Positions 11,201-22,044 of a DNA stretch of 64,000 nt are shown one piece after another. Each line of letters begins with the position of its first letter. The stretch's first letter is position 1. The notes beneath the pieces are model-generated. The model saw only the letters and a list, made by a program, of their open reading frames with translations. It was not told where the DNA came from and did not search any database. Where the stretch lies: assembly GCA_004431415.1 (NCBI GenBank), contig QPMI01000284.1, forward strand, positions 1 to 64,000, in the 5' to 3' direction. The translations under genes were made by a program, and so were the position numbers. The DNA is from Cyanophora paradoxa (lineage: Eukaryota > Glaucocystophyceae > Cyanophorales > Cyanophoraceae).

Positions 11201-14200
11201 CCTGCACGCCCCGGCCTCGGGCCTCGGGCTCGACGCCGTGCGCGGCGTCGCCGGCATCGAGGCGCGCGTGAGGGAGCACCTCGGCCCGGGCGCCCGCCCG
11301 CCCTTCCTCGAGCGCTCCCGGCCCCTCTTCGACCTCGGCAACAAGGTCCGTCTGCCCGCTTGCGTCGCTCGAGCCGCTTGCGGAGGCGCTGTGCAGTTCG
11401 CGCGGCGGGCGGCGGACGTGGCGGCGATGCCGGTTGCGGACCTCGCCTCCGCCCCCTCGAACCCCTACTTCCGCTTCGTCGTCGACGCCGGGCCCCGCGT
11501 GCCTGCCCCGCCCTCGCCTCCAGCCTGCCCGCCCCCGCCTCGCCCGAGAGCGCCGCCAGGCGGTGACCGAGGCGTTCGGGGCGGCGGTGGAGCTGGTGGT
11601 GCGGGGGGCGGCGGTGCGGGCGTGGCGGGAGGCCCTGCTGCTCGCTGCGGCGGCCCTGGCTGCCTGCCTCGCGCTGGCGGCCGTGCGGCGGCACCTGGTG
11701 CGGCCCCTCGTCGCCGGCCTCGAGCAGGAGCGCCGCACCGCCCTCTCCCTCTTCCTCTCCATCCCCCGCCCCGAGTCCGCGCCGCGCGCGCCTCTGGCCC
11801 CCGGGCCCCTCCGGCCCGGCTCGCCTCACGGGGCCGCAGGATGGCGCGGCTGGTGGAGTCGCTGGAGGCGGCGCTGCGGGCGCTGGAGGCCGACCTGCGC
11901 GCCTCGGCCCCCGCCGACGAGGCGGACGAGGGCGACGAGACCGATGCCGAGGCCGACCCCGAGCCGCCGGCCTCGGGGGGCCACGCGCAGGCCACACCCC
12001 CGCCCCGACGACCCCGCCGCCACGCCTCCCGCCCGGCCCCGCCCCTCGCACCCCGGCCCTCTCCACCGATTCAGACGTGAGAACTAAGCTGTGCTCTCGC
12101 CCGCCTTCCTGGGCCGCACCGATCGCCGCGCAGGAGGAGGCGCGGCGGCGCGGGAGCGCCGCTGGAGGAGGGCGGCGGGGCTCGACGGAGCGGGCGCTGC
12201 TGGGGAGCGGCCCGCGTGGCGGCCGGCGGCCCCGGCGCCCTCGGCGGGGGCCCTCTCGATCGAGCGGCGGAGCGCGCGGGCCTGCGGGTGGCCGGCGCCG
12301 TCCTCGCGCTCATCGCGGCCGCCACCCTCGCGCACGCCGCCTTCGCCTCCCTCCGCGGCGCCCGCGCCGTCGCCACCGTCGCCGCCGCCTCCCAGCGGTG
12401 CCCGCCCCGCCCGCCCGCCCTGCACGCCGGCGGCGACGGCGGCGCAGGGCGGCGACGGCGGGGCGGCTGCACATGCTCGCGGTCGAGCTCGCTGCCTTCG
12501 ACGCCGCCTCATGGCCTGCCGGCCCCGAGGAGCTCCGCCTCGAGCTCGCCCGCGCCCTCGCCCCCTGGAGGCCGCCGCCCCGCGCTCGCCCCCGCGCTGG
12601 CGCGCAACGCTGCCCTCCGGCCGCTGCTCTTCGGCCGCTCGCGGAGGCCCCGCCGGAGGGGCCGGGGCGGGCCCGCTGGCGGAGTACGCAGCCCTGGAGC
12701 CGCGCCTCTCCCGCCTCGCCGACGAGGCCGCCGCCCTCCTCGCCGCCCCAGGCACGCCCCGCGCCCGCGCCCCGCCCCGCCCCTCCACGTCGGCCTCGTC
12801 ACGTGGCGGGGCGCGCAGGGGCGGCGGGGAGCCTCGGGGACGGCCGCTTCCGCACCGTGAACGAGATGGCGCCCGCGGTGGGCGAGCAGCTGCAGGCGGC
12901 GGCGGGGGCGGCCGAGGGGGAGGCGGGGCGGGAGCTGCGCCGGGCGCTGGCCGTGCAGGGCGGCCTCTTCCAGCTCTTCGCGGCGGCGGCGCTCTGCTGC
13001 TTCTGCTTCTCGCTGCTGCCGTTCCTGCAGCGGCTGCAGGGGGAGGGGGAGACGACGCTCTCGCTGCTGACGATGATCCCCTTCGAGGTGCTCCAGAGCA
13101 ACGACCTCCTCCGCAAGTTCCTCTCCCGCTCCGACGTGCCCCCGCCCGCCCCCCGCCCCTCCGGCCCCGCCCCGAGCGCGAGCCTTGGGCAGAGCCTGGA
13201 GGCGGAGAGCGTCGACCGCGCCCTCGAGGAGTCCCGCCAGGAGGCCCGCGCCCCCGCCCGCCCCGCCCGCCCCGCCCCTGCGCCCCGCGGGGCCGCGAGG
13301 CGCGGCGCGGCAGACGCGGATGGTGATGGAGTCCGTCTTCGTCGCCATCCTCGTCGTCGACAGCGGCGGTCCGGGATCCCACCCCGAGAGACGCCCCTCC
13401 CCTCCATCCCCGCACTCCATTCGCCCACGCCCCCTCCCCGCAGGGAGCGTCCTCTCGGCGAACCGCGCCGCCGAGGCGACCTTCGGCTACTCGCAGAGCG
13501 AGCTCGTCGGGTGCGGCCCGCGCCGGCCGGCCCGCTCGACGCCGGGGGCCGCTGAGGGGGCCTCCCCTTCCCTCCGCGCAGGCTCCCCGTGGACCGCATC
13601 CTCCCGCCCCAGTCCCTCCCGGACTCGGGCGCCCCGCACTCGTGCCCGCGCACCCCGCGCCCCGCGCCCCGCCGCCTCGCCCGCAGGCCTCACGCAGGGC
13701 GCGCAGGGGCCTTCTCGTCGGGCGCCGCTACGAGCTCACGGGGGTGCGCAAGGAGGGGCAGGCCTTCGCTGCCGGCGTCGCCGTCACCGAGATGCGCCGG
13801 TGCGCCCGCGCCTGCCTCCGGCCCCGCCCGCGGCGCCGGCGGCGGCCGAGGGCGCCGCAGCGGTGAGCGGCTCTCGTACATCGCGTGCGTGGAGGACATC
13901 AGCGACCGGAAGGCGGCGGAGGCGGCGCTGCGGGCGTCGGAGGAGCGGACGCGCTCCATCCTGCAGGCGGCGCAGGACGGCATCGTCACCGCCGACGCCC
14001 GCGGCATCGTCTTCCAGGCCAACGCCGCCGCGCACGCCATGTTCGGCTACCCCGAGGGGGGCCTCCTGGGGGAGCCCCTCTCCCGCGTCGTCCCCGCCCT
14101 CGGCGCGGGGGCGCCCCTCGGCGAGGCCCTCGCCGCCGCCGTCGGCGCGCCCCGGCAGCTCCCCGGCCGCCGCCGCAACGGCGACTCCTTCCCCCTCGAG

Positions 14201-17200
14201 CTCGCCCTCTCCGCCTTCCTCTCGCCGGTGCGCAGGGCCGCCCGCCCCCCCTGCGACGCCGAGCGGGGCGGGGGCAGGGGGCCGCGGGGCGGGCCTACAC
14301 GGCCGTCCTGCGCGACGTCTCCGAGCGCCTCCGCTCCGAGGCCGCCATCCGGTGCCGCCCCCGCCCCGCCGCCCCGCGGGGCCGGGACGAGGGGGCGGGG
14401 GCGGTGCAGGGAGGCGGCGCGGCAGGCGCAGGCGTCGAACGACGCGAAGCGCTCATTTTTGGCGAACATCTCGCACGAGATCCGGACGCCGCTCAACGGG
14501 ATCATCGGGATGTCGCAGCTGCTGCTGGAGACGCGGCTCGAGGGGGAGCAGCGGGAGTTCGCGGGGGTCATCCAGTCGTGCGCCACCTCGCTCCTCGGCA
14601 TCGTCAACGACGTCCTCGACTTCTCCAAGGCGCGCCCCGCCCCCCGCAAGTCCCTCCCGCCCTCGTTTCTCCTGATCGCGGCGCCAGATCGAGGCGGGTA
14701 AGCTGGAGCTGGAGAACATCGGTGCCGCCGCCCGCACGCCCTCCTCCAGTGCCGTCTCCTCCTTTTCGACCCGGTCCCCTCGCAGAGTTCTCGCTCTCGT
14801 CGACGCTGGAGCACATTATGGACTGCATCTCGCTGCAGGCGGGACCCCGCTCCCGATCTCCTCCTCCTGCTCGCCAGGGCACGCGAGGGCCTCGAGCGGG
14901 CCGGCGCAGGTTTTCCAGAAGGGATTGGACGCGTACTGCCTGTGCGACGCCGGCGTGCCCGTGAACCTCCGCGGGGACCCCCAGCGCTTGTCCCAGATCC
15001 TGCTCAACTTCCTCAGCAACTCGTTGAAGTTCACGGTCCGCGCCGCGCCCTCCTCCCCCCGCCCCTTCGCACTGGTTCGAGCGGGGCGGGGTGGCAGAAG
15101 CGGGGCCACATCGCGCTGACGGTGCACGAGGAGCGGCGCGAGGGGGACGCCGCCGTGCTGCTCTTCCGCTGCTCCGACTCGGGGCCCGGCATCAAGGCCG
15201 AGGACCGCCAGAAGCTCTTCGTCCGGTCCCTCCTCCCCGCCCCCCATGTCTTCGCCTCTCGCGGCCCCCTGATGACGGCGGCGCGGCAGCTTCTCGCAGG
15301 TCGACTCGTCCGCCTCGCGCCGCCACGAGGGCACCGGCCTCGGGGTGCGCTGCTTCGACGTTCCCCGTGCGCGCGGCCTGCCGTGAACGCGTCGGGGCAG
15401 CTGGCGATCTCCAAGGAGCTGGCCGTGCTGATGGGGGGCGACATGGGCTGCGACTCCTTCTACGGCGAGGGGAGCGTCTTCTGGTTCACCGCCCGCTTCG
15501 CCGTCGTCGCCCCGGGCTGCGCCCTCGCCCCGCTTGCCGAGCTCGGGGCCCCCGCCGAGCCGGCGTGCGAGCCGTCGCCCGTCCCCGGCCTCGAGGCGGC
15601 CGTCCTGCACCCGCACCCGCACGTCGCCGCCCTAATCCGCGCCTTCCTCGCCTCCCTCGGCATCCCTGCCGCGCCCGCCCCGCCGGGCCCCCCCGAGGAC
15701 CTCCCCCGCGCCCTCGCCGCCCTCGTCGCCCAGGCCCCGCCGCCCGCCTCGCGCCGCGCCCTCGTCGCCCTCGTCGACCCGCCGGCCGACCTCGCCCCCG
15801 CCCTCGCCGCCGACCTCGCGCGCGCCTGCGCCGGCCCCCCGGGCGCGCCCCGCCTCGCCGGCATCCTCGCGGCGCCGGCGCTGCAGGACGTGCGGCCGCT
15901 GCACCGGACGATGGCGGCGGCGGCGGCGGCGGCCGCCGTCCTCCGCAAGCCCCTCACCTCGGAGAAGCTGCGCGCCGCCCTCGTCGACGCCGTCCGCCTT
16001 GCCCGCGACGCCGCCGCCCCCGCGCCCCGACCCCGCCCCGCCCCGCCCCCGCGCGACGTCCTCATCGCCGCCGCCGACGACGAGGAGGAGGATGCGGCGT
16101 CGCCCGGCCTGGAGCCGGCGCAGCTCGAGCTCGCGCCGGGCGCCCATGCCTGCTCGCCGCGGCGCGGCTGCGGGCCGCTCCCCGCGGGGGCCTTCCGGAG
16201 CCCCGCGGCACGCGCCGCGATGGAGTCCCTCGCCGACGCCTCCCGCCGCGACTGCGCCCGCGGCGCCGCCGCCGCCGCAACCGCCGCCGCGGCGGCCCGC
16301 CTCGGCGCCGCCCCGGGCCCCGCGGCGCCCACGGCGGGGGGAGAGGCGGGGCGGGGCGGGACGGGCCGGGGAGGAGGTGCCACCCGTGGACGTCGCCCGC
16401 GCCGGCGCCTTCCGCACCGGCGGAGGCTCGCCCATGCGTCCGCCCCGGCGCCCCCGCTGCCCCGCCCCGCCTCTCTCACCCGAGCCGCAGTCCTCGCCGA
16501 CTCGCACGCGGCGGCGGCGCCGCAGATGCCGCACCCGTCGCCGCCCTCGGCGCGCTCGGCGCGCTCGAGCAGCGACGGGACGCCCGAGGAGGCGGGGCGG
16601 AGCGTGGGCCACGCCGCGGGCGGCTACGGCGCCCTCTCCCAGGGGTCGCGGCCGGCAAGCGGGGAGGGCGGGGCGGGCGGGGCGGGGGCGACCGAGGGCC
16701 TCCGCGTGCTCCTCGCGGAGGACAACAAGATCAACGCGAAGGCGCGCCCCTCGCCCTCCCCCACGCGCCCGCGCCCCTCGAGCCGCCGGCGCCGACGCTG
16801 GGAGGCGGGCAGATCGCGCGGCTGATGCTGGAGAAGCTGGGGATCGGGGTGGCGGTGGCGGAGAACGGGGCGCAGGCGGTGCGGGCCTTCCTCGAGGAGG
16901 GCCCCTGGGACCTCGTCCTCATGGACTGCTCCATGCCCGTCCTCGACGGGCCCGCCCCCCGCCCGCCCCCGAGCCGGCCCCGCGCCCCCTCCGACCCTAC
17001 CCGCAGGTACGCGGCGTCGCGGCAGATCCGGGAGAGGGAGGCCGAGCTCGGCGCCCCCCGCACCCCCATCATCGCCCTCACGCACGCCCCGTCCCCGCCC
17101 CCGCCCGCCCGCCCCGGCCCCGGCCGCAGCGCTGACGCCGGTCGGCAGGGCGCATGCCTCGCAGGAGGACCGCAAGAAGTGCCTCGAGGCGTGCATGGAC

Positions 17201-17481
17201 GGTGCGTCGGCCGGCGCGGGCCTTGCGCGGTGGCGCTCTGACCCTCCGCAGACTTTCTCACCAAGCCCGTCCTAAAGGAGACGATGCGCTCGATGATCGT
17301 CCAGTGGGCGCCCCGCAGGGGCCCCGGCCCCGAACCCGGCCCCACCCCCCCCGAGCCGGCCCCCGCGCACCCGCAGCGGGGCCTCGGCTCTCTCGGCGCC
17401 CTCCCCGCCGCCAGCCCCTCCGCGCAGGCCGAGCCGCCCGCCGCCCGTCCCGGCACCCCGATGGAGATCCACGAGGACTAG
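8204..17481 (+). CDS. TmcB-like multi-TM sensor hybrid histidine kinase (PAS, HisKA, HATPase, receiver)
   Basis: Very large membrane sensor kinase predicted to autophosphorylate on His and pass the phosphate to its own receiver domain. The N-terminus (ATG 8204) has several hydrophobic helices. It is followed by the TPR-like segment [20 protein letters not shown] (about 9391-9450) and a long region with more TM helices (about 10930-13100), resembling tiny-macrocyst protein B (TmcB) and its protist relatives. Two PAS domains follow ([19 protein letters not shown], about 13450; [20 protein letters not shown], about 13957). Next come the H box ([16 protein letters not shown], about 14465), N box ([11 protein letters not shown]), D box (CSDSGPGI), split G2 box (EGTGLG) and [11 protein letters not shown] receiver begins LLAEDNKIN (about 16710), with the phospho-acceptor in [12 protein letters not shown] and FLTKPV near 17255. 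Intron 14630-14687 splits [13 protein letters not shown], and intron 16742-16812 splits the receiver; both are GC-AG. That one transcript covers the whole span is inferred. Confidence 0.7.
14630..14687 (+). other. GC-AG intron inside the histidine-kinase HisKA domain
   Basis: The conserved kinase string [13 protein letters not shown] is restored only if the intron begins GCGCGCCCC after the AAG at 14627-14629 and ends GCGCCAG. The donor is therefore GC rather than GT. Confidence 0.8.
16742..16812 (+). other. GC-AG intron inside the receiver domain
   Basis: Removing 71 nt that start GCGCGCCCCTCG and end GGCGGGCAG joins AEDNKINAK to [11 protein letters not shown], the expected receiver sequence. 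I find no GT dinucleotide anywhere in this interval, so a GC donor is hard to avoid. Confidence 0.85.
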
Positions 17482-18026
17482 ATATATAGCACGCTCGCGT
17501 GGGCGGCGGTAGCGCTGCCGGTGCAGCCGCTCCGTCAAGCAGATCGCGATCGAGCGCTCTTGTAGAAAGGTTGCTAAGACGGCTTATTCTCGCGATCGTT
17601 TATCGAGACAAGCAGACTTGCCCGCCACCTGTAATTTGGGCCTCGTAGGGAAGAAGGAAAAGGACAAGAAAAGGAAGCATGTTAGCGATGTCCTCTTGCA
17701 TTTGTACAATTTAGTCGTCGGCATGCACACGTGAACGCATAGCTGTGCGAATGCGACCCTTCGCATTGCAGCCGCCCCGAAAGCCCCCGCGGACGACATC
17801 CCTCGCGACCGCGCCAAACGTCCCGTGCCTAGCCGGTGATCCAGAGAGCCGCTGCCGCTCAATCCTGACCCAGCAGAGGAGCCCAGAGCACACGCTGCTG
17901 CCCCAACGGCGCGCGCGCGTAATGATGAGACGGGATCCCATTGATTGACATCGAATGGGAGGCAGGTGAGCAGTGTTGACAGAGCACGATCGAGAGCGGC
18001 GGCAGTCCACTCGAGAGCGGTAGAGC
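17482..18026. other. Intergenic region, tail-to-tail
   Basis: 545 bp between the stop of the hybrid kinase and the stop of RPL17, so it should contain only two 3' regions. Its base composition is lower in GC. I see no gene, RNA or clear polyadenylation signal. Confidence 0.4.
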
Positions 18027-18860
18027 TTACGAGCTGGCGGCGGTGGCGCCCGAGGTGAGGCGCGCCTTCGACGCCTTCTTGGTCTTCTTCTTGCCCTCCT
18101 CCTCGGCCTTCTTCACCGGCTTGTCCTTCTCGGTGAGGATGAGCTCAATGTGAGCGGGGCACGCCATGTACGCTGCGCAATACGGGCAAACCCCGCCCGC
18201 ACGTCAGCGACGCGAGGGGATGACCGCGGCACGCCGGCCGGCCGCAAGTCAGGCCGGGACGCGTGGGGCAGCGCACGGTTGATGCGGCCGTGCGCGCGGT
18301 AGGTGCGGCGACGCTGCTTCTGCGCCTGGTTGACCTGGATGTGGGAGACGGCGAGGCTCTCGACGTCGAGGCCCTTGACCTGCGCAGGGACCCGCTCACG
18401 CTCTGCTCCAGCGCAGCTAACGATCGCCAATGCCGCCCACCTCGGCGTTGCTCTCGGCGTTCTTCAGGAGGCCAAGAAGGAACTCAGCCGACTTCTTGGG
18501 CCACCGGCCCTGAGTCGCGCCGAACTGCTTCGCCTGAGCGCAGCGGCCGACACCGCCGTTGTAGCGACGGAAGGGGACAGCCTGCTTCTTCTCGATGACG
18601 TCCTCGAGGAACTTCTGAGCCTTCTTCAGGCCCATGCCGCGGATCGCGAACGCGGTCTCGCGGGTGTTCTGCGTAGATCGCGGCAAGTCAGCTACGGAGG
18701 CGAGGACCGCGGCAGGACCGGCGTGACCTTGAAGTGAACACGGAGCTCAGAGCCCCGCGCCTTGCAGGCTGGGAGCGCATGCGTGAGAGGTGCAACAATG
18801 CGGGAGGGCGGTGGCCGTACACTTCGCCGGATTCTCGGGCTCCTTCGAGTACTTAACCAT
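18027..18860 (-). CDS. RPL17: 60S ribosomal protein L17 (uL22), cytosolic
   Basis: Component of the large cytosolic ribosomal subunit, lining the peptide exit tunnel. Five exons are well supported: 18860-18821, 18768-18728, 18668-18441, 18379-18277 and 18172-18027. They give 185 aa, against 184 in human. Diagnostic strings are [107 protein letters not shown] and IELILTEKD, then a lysine-rich tail. All four introns are GT-AG. Phases and conserved residues agree at every junction, so this is the best exon-level calibration in the window. Confidence 0.97.
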
Positions 18861-19406
18861 CTTGCCTGCCTGCCTGCACCCCGCTTAGCCCCGAATGGTG
18901 CAAGAGATGCCGATCCCGAACCTTTTACTGCGTACCCCACGGAAAAAAACCGAGTCGGCATCTTCCGACGCCACTGGGCGCGTCGATTGCGTTCCGGTAG
19001 CGTTACAGCTACGAGCGCGTACGTGGAGCCTCAGCGCAGAGTTCTCCCCCCTTGCGCGCAGCTTTGTGAGCAAGCCAGCGTTCGCCCCCCTCAGCTCCTC
19101 GGCTGTCCCCCGATATCAATTCCAGAAGCAGCTGCAGGCAGGCGCCGGCGCGCCTATATCTAGCTATAGGCTTCAAGACCTTCGGCGCGAGCACGCTTAC
19201 GACGTCGACGAGGAAGTCTCCCAAGTTTCAAGTCCATCGAAAAGCTCCAGCGAGTGCATACGCACGAGCTGTAGTACTAGAACTGTGGCATGTTCGAATT
19301 ACACATCGACGACGCCCTGCTGCCGCTGTGGGGCAGCCTGCACATGCTATGGTACAATCTAAAGTACATATTTGCGAGCGGAGGGGCCTGCTCGAGGCGA
19401 TTGCGG
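18861..19406. other. Upstream region of RPL17 / downstream region of the DUF482 gene
   Basis: 546 bp with lower GC. It should hold the RPL17 promoter and the 3' region of the next gene on the same strand. No supported gene, RNA or repeat was seen. Confidence 0.4.
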
Positions 19407-21800
19407 CTAGGCGGCTGGCGGGTCGGGCGGCGGGGCGTCGACGTCGGGGCCGCTTGCGGGCGGGGTGCGGTAGGGGGCGGCCTCGCGGAGGAACTCGATG
19501 GTGAGGTCCACCTCGTCGGCCTCCATCTTCACAAATCTGCCCGAGCGCGCCCCCTCGAGCTTCCTCCTCGAGTTCCGCCCCGGGGGAGGGGCCGCGGCCG
19601 GACTGTGGGCACCTTTCGACGGCGGAGCGGAGCGGGGCGCTCGTGAGGTAGTGCAGCGAGTGCGTCGCCCTCGGCTCGAAGCCGCGCACGAACTGCTCGC
19701 CCCCTCAGGGGGCCGCCAGGGGCGCAGGGCGCGGCCCGGCGGAGCGGGGGGCGGGGCGGCCGCGTGCCTTGTGGTTCTGGGACTCGCCGCCGGCGCCGGG
19801 CTCCATGCGGGCCACGCCGGCCCCGATGCAGTGCTCGATCGAAGCGTAGTAGCACGCCTCGAAATGTAGGTTCTGATGACCGCGTTAGCGCTCCAAATCT
19901 ACGTGTTAGCGCTCGCTTCTGCCTAAGGCTGCCACGCGCACCTTGATCTCCTCGTAGGCGCCCCAGTAGCGGCCTGCGCGGCGGCTCGGACGGGAGGGCG
20001 GGGCGGGCGGGCGGGGCGGGGCGGGCCGTAGAGGACGCCGGCCTTGGAGAAGTTGACGGTGCCGGCGATGACCTCGCCGTCCCGCCGCGCCCGCAGGAAC
20101 CGCACGTTGTGCCGGAAGCGCTCGTGCAGCAGCTCGAAGAAGCGCCGGCTCAGGTACTGCCGGCCCCATTGCTGCGCCCCGCGTCAGAGGCGGCGAGGGA
20201 CGAGGAGGGGGATGCAGGGGCGCGCCTTCGCGACGGTCGTTCGGTAGAGCCTGCGGGGAGACGTGCGGCGCGGGAGTAAGTATCAGAGACCAGGAAAATT
20301 CGAGCGCACCCCCTCCCCCCGCAGAAGCAGACGCGGGTACCGGTACATCTCGTCGAAGTCGGCGGGGGTGAGGTCGTCCCCCCCGAGGACGTCGATCTCG
20401 ATGCCGGCCTCGGCCACCGACCGCCGCTCCCGCTTCACCGCGATCCGCTTCTTGCTCTTGTACGTCCCGAGGTAGTCTGCCGCGGAGCTGCGGCGGGGGC
20501 GCCGGGCGAGGGGAGGGGCGTCGAGGGGCGCGCACCGTCGAAGGTCTCGTAGCTGCGGTTGTGCCAGTGGTACTGGATGCCCTGCCGGTGGAGAAAGCCG
20601 GCGGCCTCGAGCGGCTCGATCTCGTCCTGCGCCGCCCGTCAGCCGAGCGAGCCTCGGGGCGCAGCGGCCGGGGCGGGGCGGGGCGGGGCGGGGCGGGGTC
20701 GCCTCCTCGCAGAAGTTGACGTGCACGCCCGACATCCCGTTCGACTCGCACGCCTGCGCCCCCCCGCCGCCTCGTCCCGCGCGCCGGGCGCCGCGCGGGC
20801 CGGCGCGGCGGGGCCGCACGTGACGCAGGGCCACCGCGACGAGCTTCAAGAACGCGGGGCGATCGACCTAGGGCCCGGCTCCGGGTGTCAGTCCCTCCTC
20901 GCGGGGCCCGAGGAGGGGGCGGCGGCGCACCTCGGGGTGCGTGAGGATGCGGCGGGCGGCCTGCAGAGGGCGGTGAGGGGCCGCAGAGAAGGGCAGAGGG
21001 GGGGTGGTGCGGGGCGCGCACGTGGGGGGTGAAGGGGACGCCGACGAGGAGCTTCGGGTAGTACTCGACCCCGAGCTGGTAGACCGCCGCCTGCGCCCAC
21101 ATTTGGTCGAACACGAACTCCCCTGCGCCCCCCGCGTCGGCGCCGGGGAGCAAGGGGCGGGGCGGGGCGGAGGCCAAGGGTCGCCGAGTCGTTGACCTTG
21201 TGAGTGCATCTTCGCGTACATGGGACAAGCGGCGACGAGGCGGCCGCCCTTCTTCTCGCGCACGAGCAGGTGGTTGGGGCTCCAGCCCGTGCGCGGCTCG
21301 GCGCAGCCGGCCTCCTCCAGCGAGAGCAAGAACGAGTGCTCGAGGAAGCAGGAGCCCTGGGGGCCGACCATCACGTCCCACTCCGCGGCAGCCACGTCGC
21401 CCATGGCATTGACCACGCCTATCTCGTACGCGTCGACGTCGATGCCGAGGCCGCCCTCTTCCGCCTTGGCCGGCTTTAAACGCGCCTCGTCCACCGCCGC
21501 CGCAGCTTCCTCCACCTTAGCGCGCCTTATTTCATCGGACGCCGACGCTGTGGCTTTCTGCTCCTTCCGCCCGGCGTCGGCCGAACAGACCAGCACGCGG
21601 CGGACGGCCAGCGGCGCGCTCGCGGTCGGCAGGCGCGCCGATGCCAGCGCTGCGCTGAAGCTGAGCGCTGTGCGCCTCCGTGCCGTCGAGGCGCGCAGGG
21701 CCCGGCTCGCTGGAGCCGCTGGAGCCGACGCCGCCGTCGCGCGGACGACGGCATGCCCACGGGCCAGCGCCGGCGCCGGCGCGACGGTCACGAACGCCAT
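19407..21800 (-). CDS. DUF482/COG3146 GNAT-fold protein (peptidoglycan biosynthesis/recognition-like acyltransferase)
   Basis: Member of the DUF482 family (Pfam FemAB_like; COG3146), whose fold is that of acyl-CoA N-acyltransferases; the substrate is unknown. After a long Ala/Arg/Ser-rich N-terminus (ATG 21800) that could be an organelle-targeting extension, conserved strings follow in order: GSCFLEHSFLLSLEEAGCAE, TGWSPNHLLVREKKGG, PMYAKMHSQGEFVFDQMWA, GVEYYPKLLVGVPFTPHV, LHRQGIQYHWHNRSYETFDD, YLGTYKSKKRIAVKRERR, FFELLHERFRHNVRFL, GTVNFSKAGVLYGRYWG, HFEACYYASIEHCI, PGAGGESQNHKAR, GFEPRATHSLHYL and a C-terminal LTIEFLREAAPYR. The stop is at 19407-19409. Several introns are present, many rich in (GGGGC)n on the plus strand. 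The family is common in bacteria and in algae. Confidence 0.8.
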
Positions 21801-22044
21801 CTAGACTACAGCTATAGCGATAGCCCGCCGCCACCGGTAGCACCGCTCTGTCCGCGCGCCTTGTTCCCCCTTCACTCCTTCCCCCACTCCGTTCCTCCCC
21901 CCGCCCAGTATTTCCCCCCCTGCGATCTCCAGGGCGCGACGTCGACGAGCGCATGCGGGCCGCACTGTCGGATCGTGCAGCAGGTTGCAAAGAGGAAAGG
22001 GTTCCAAAAGAAGAGGGCGGGAGTGGGGGGGAGCGGGGCGGGGG

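Noticed and set aside
8204-17481. Bacterial contamination, because of the histidine kinase
   Set aside because: The kinase domain is interrupted by short introns like those of neighbouring eukaryotic genes, and it is joined to a TmcB-like N-terminus typical of protists.
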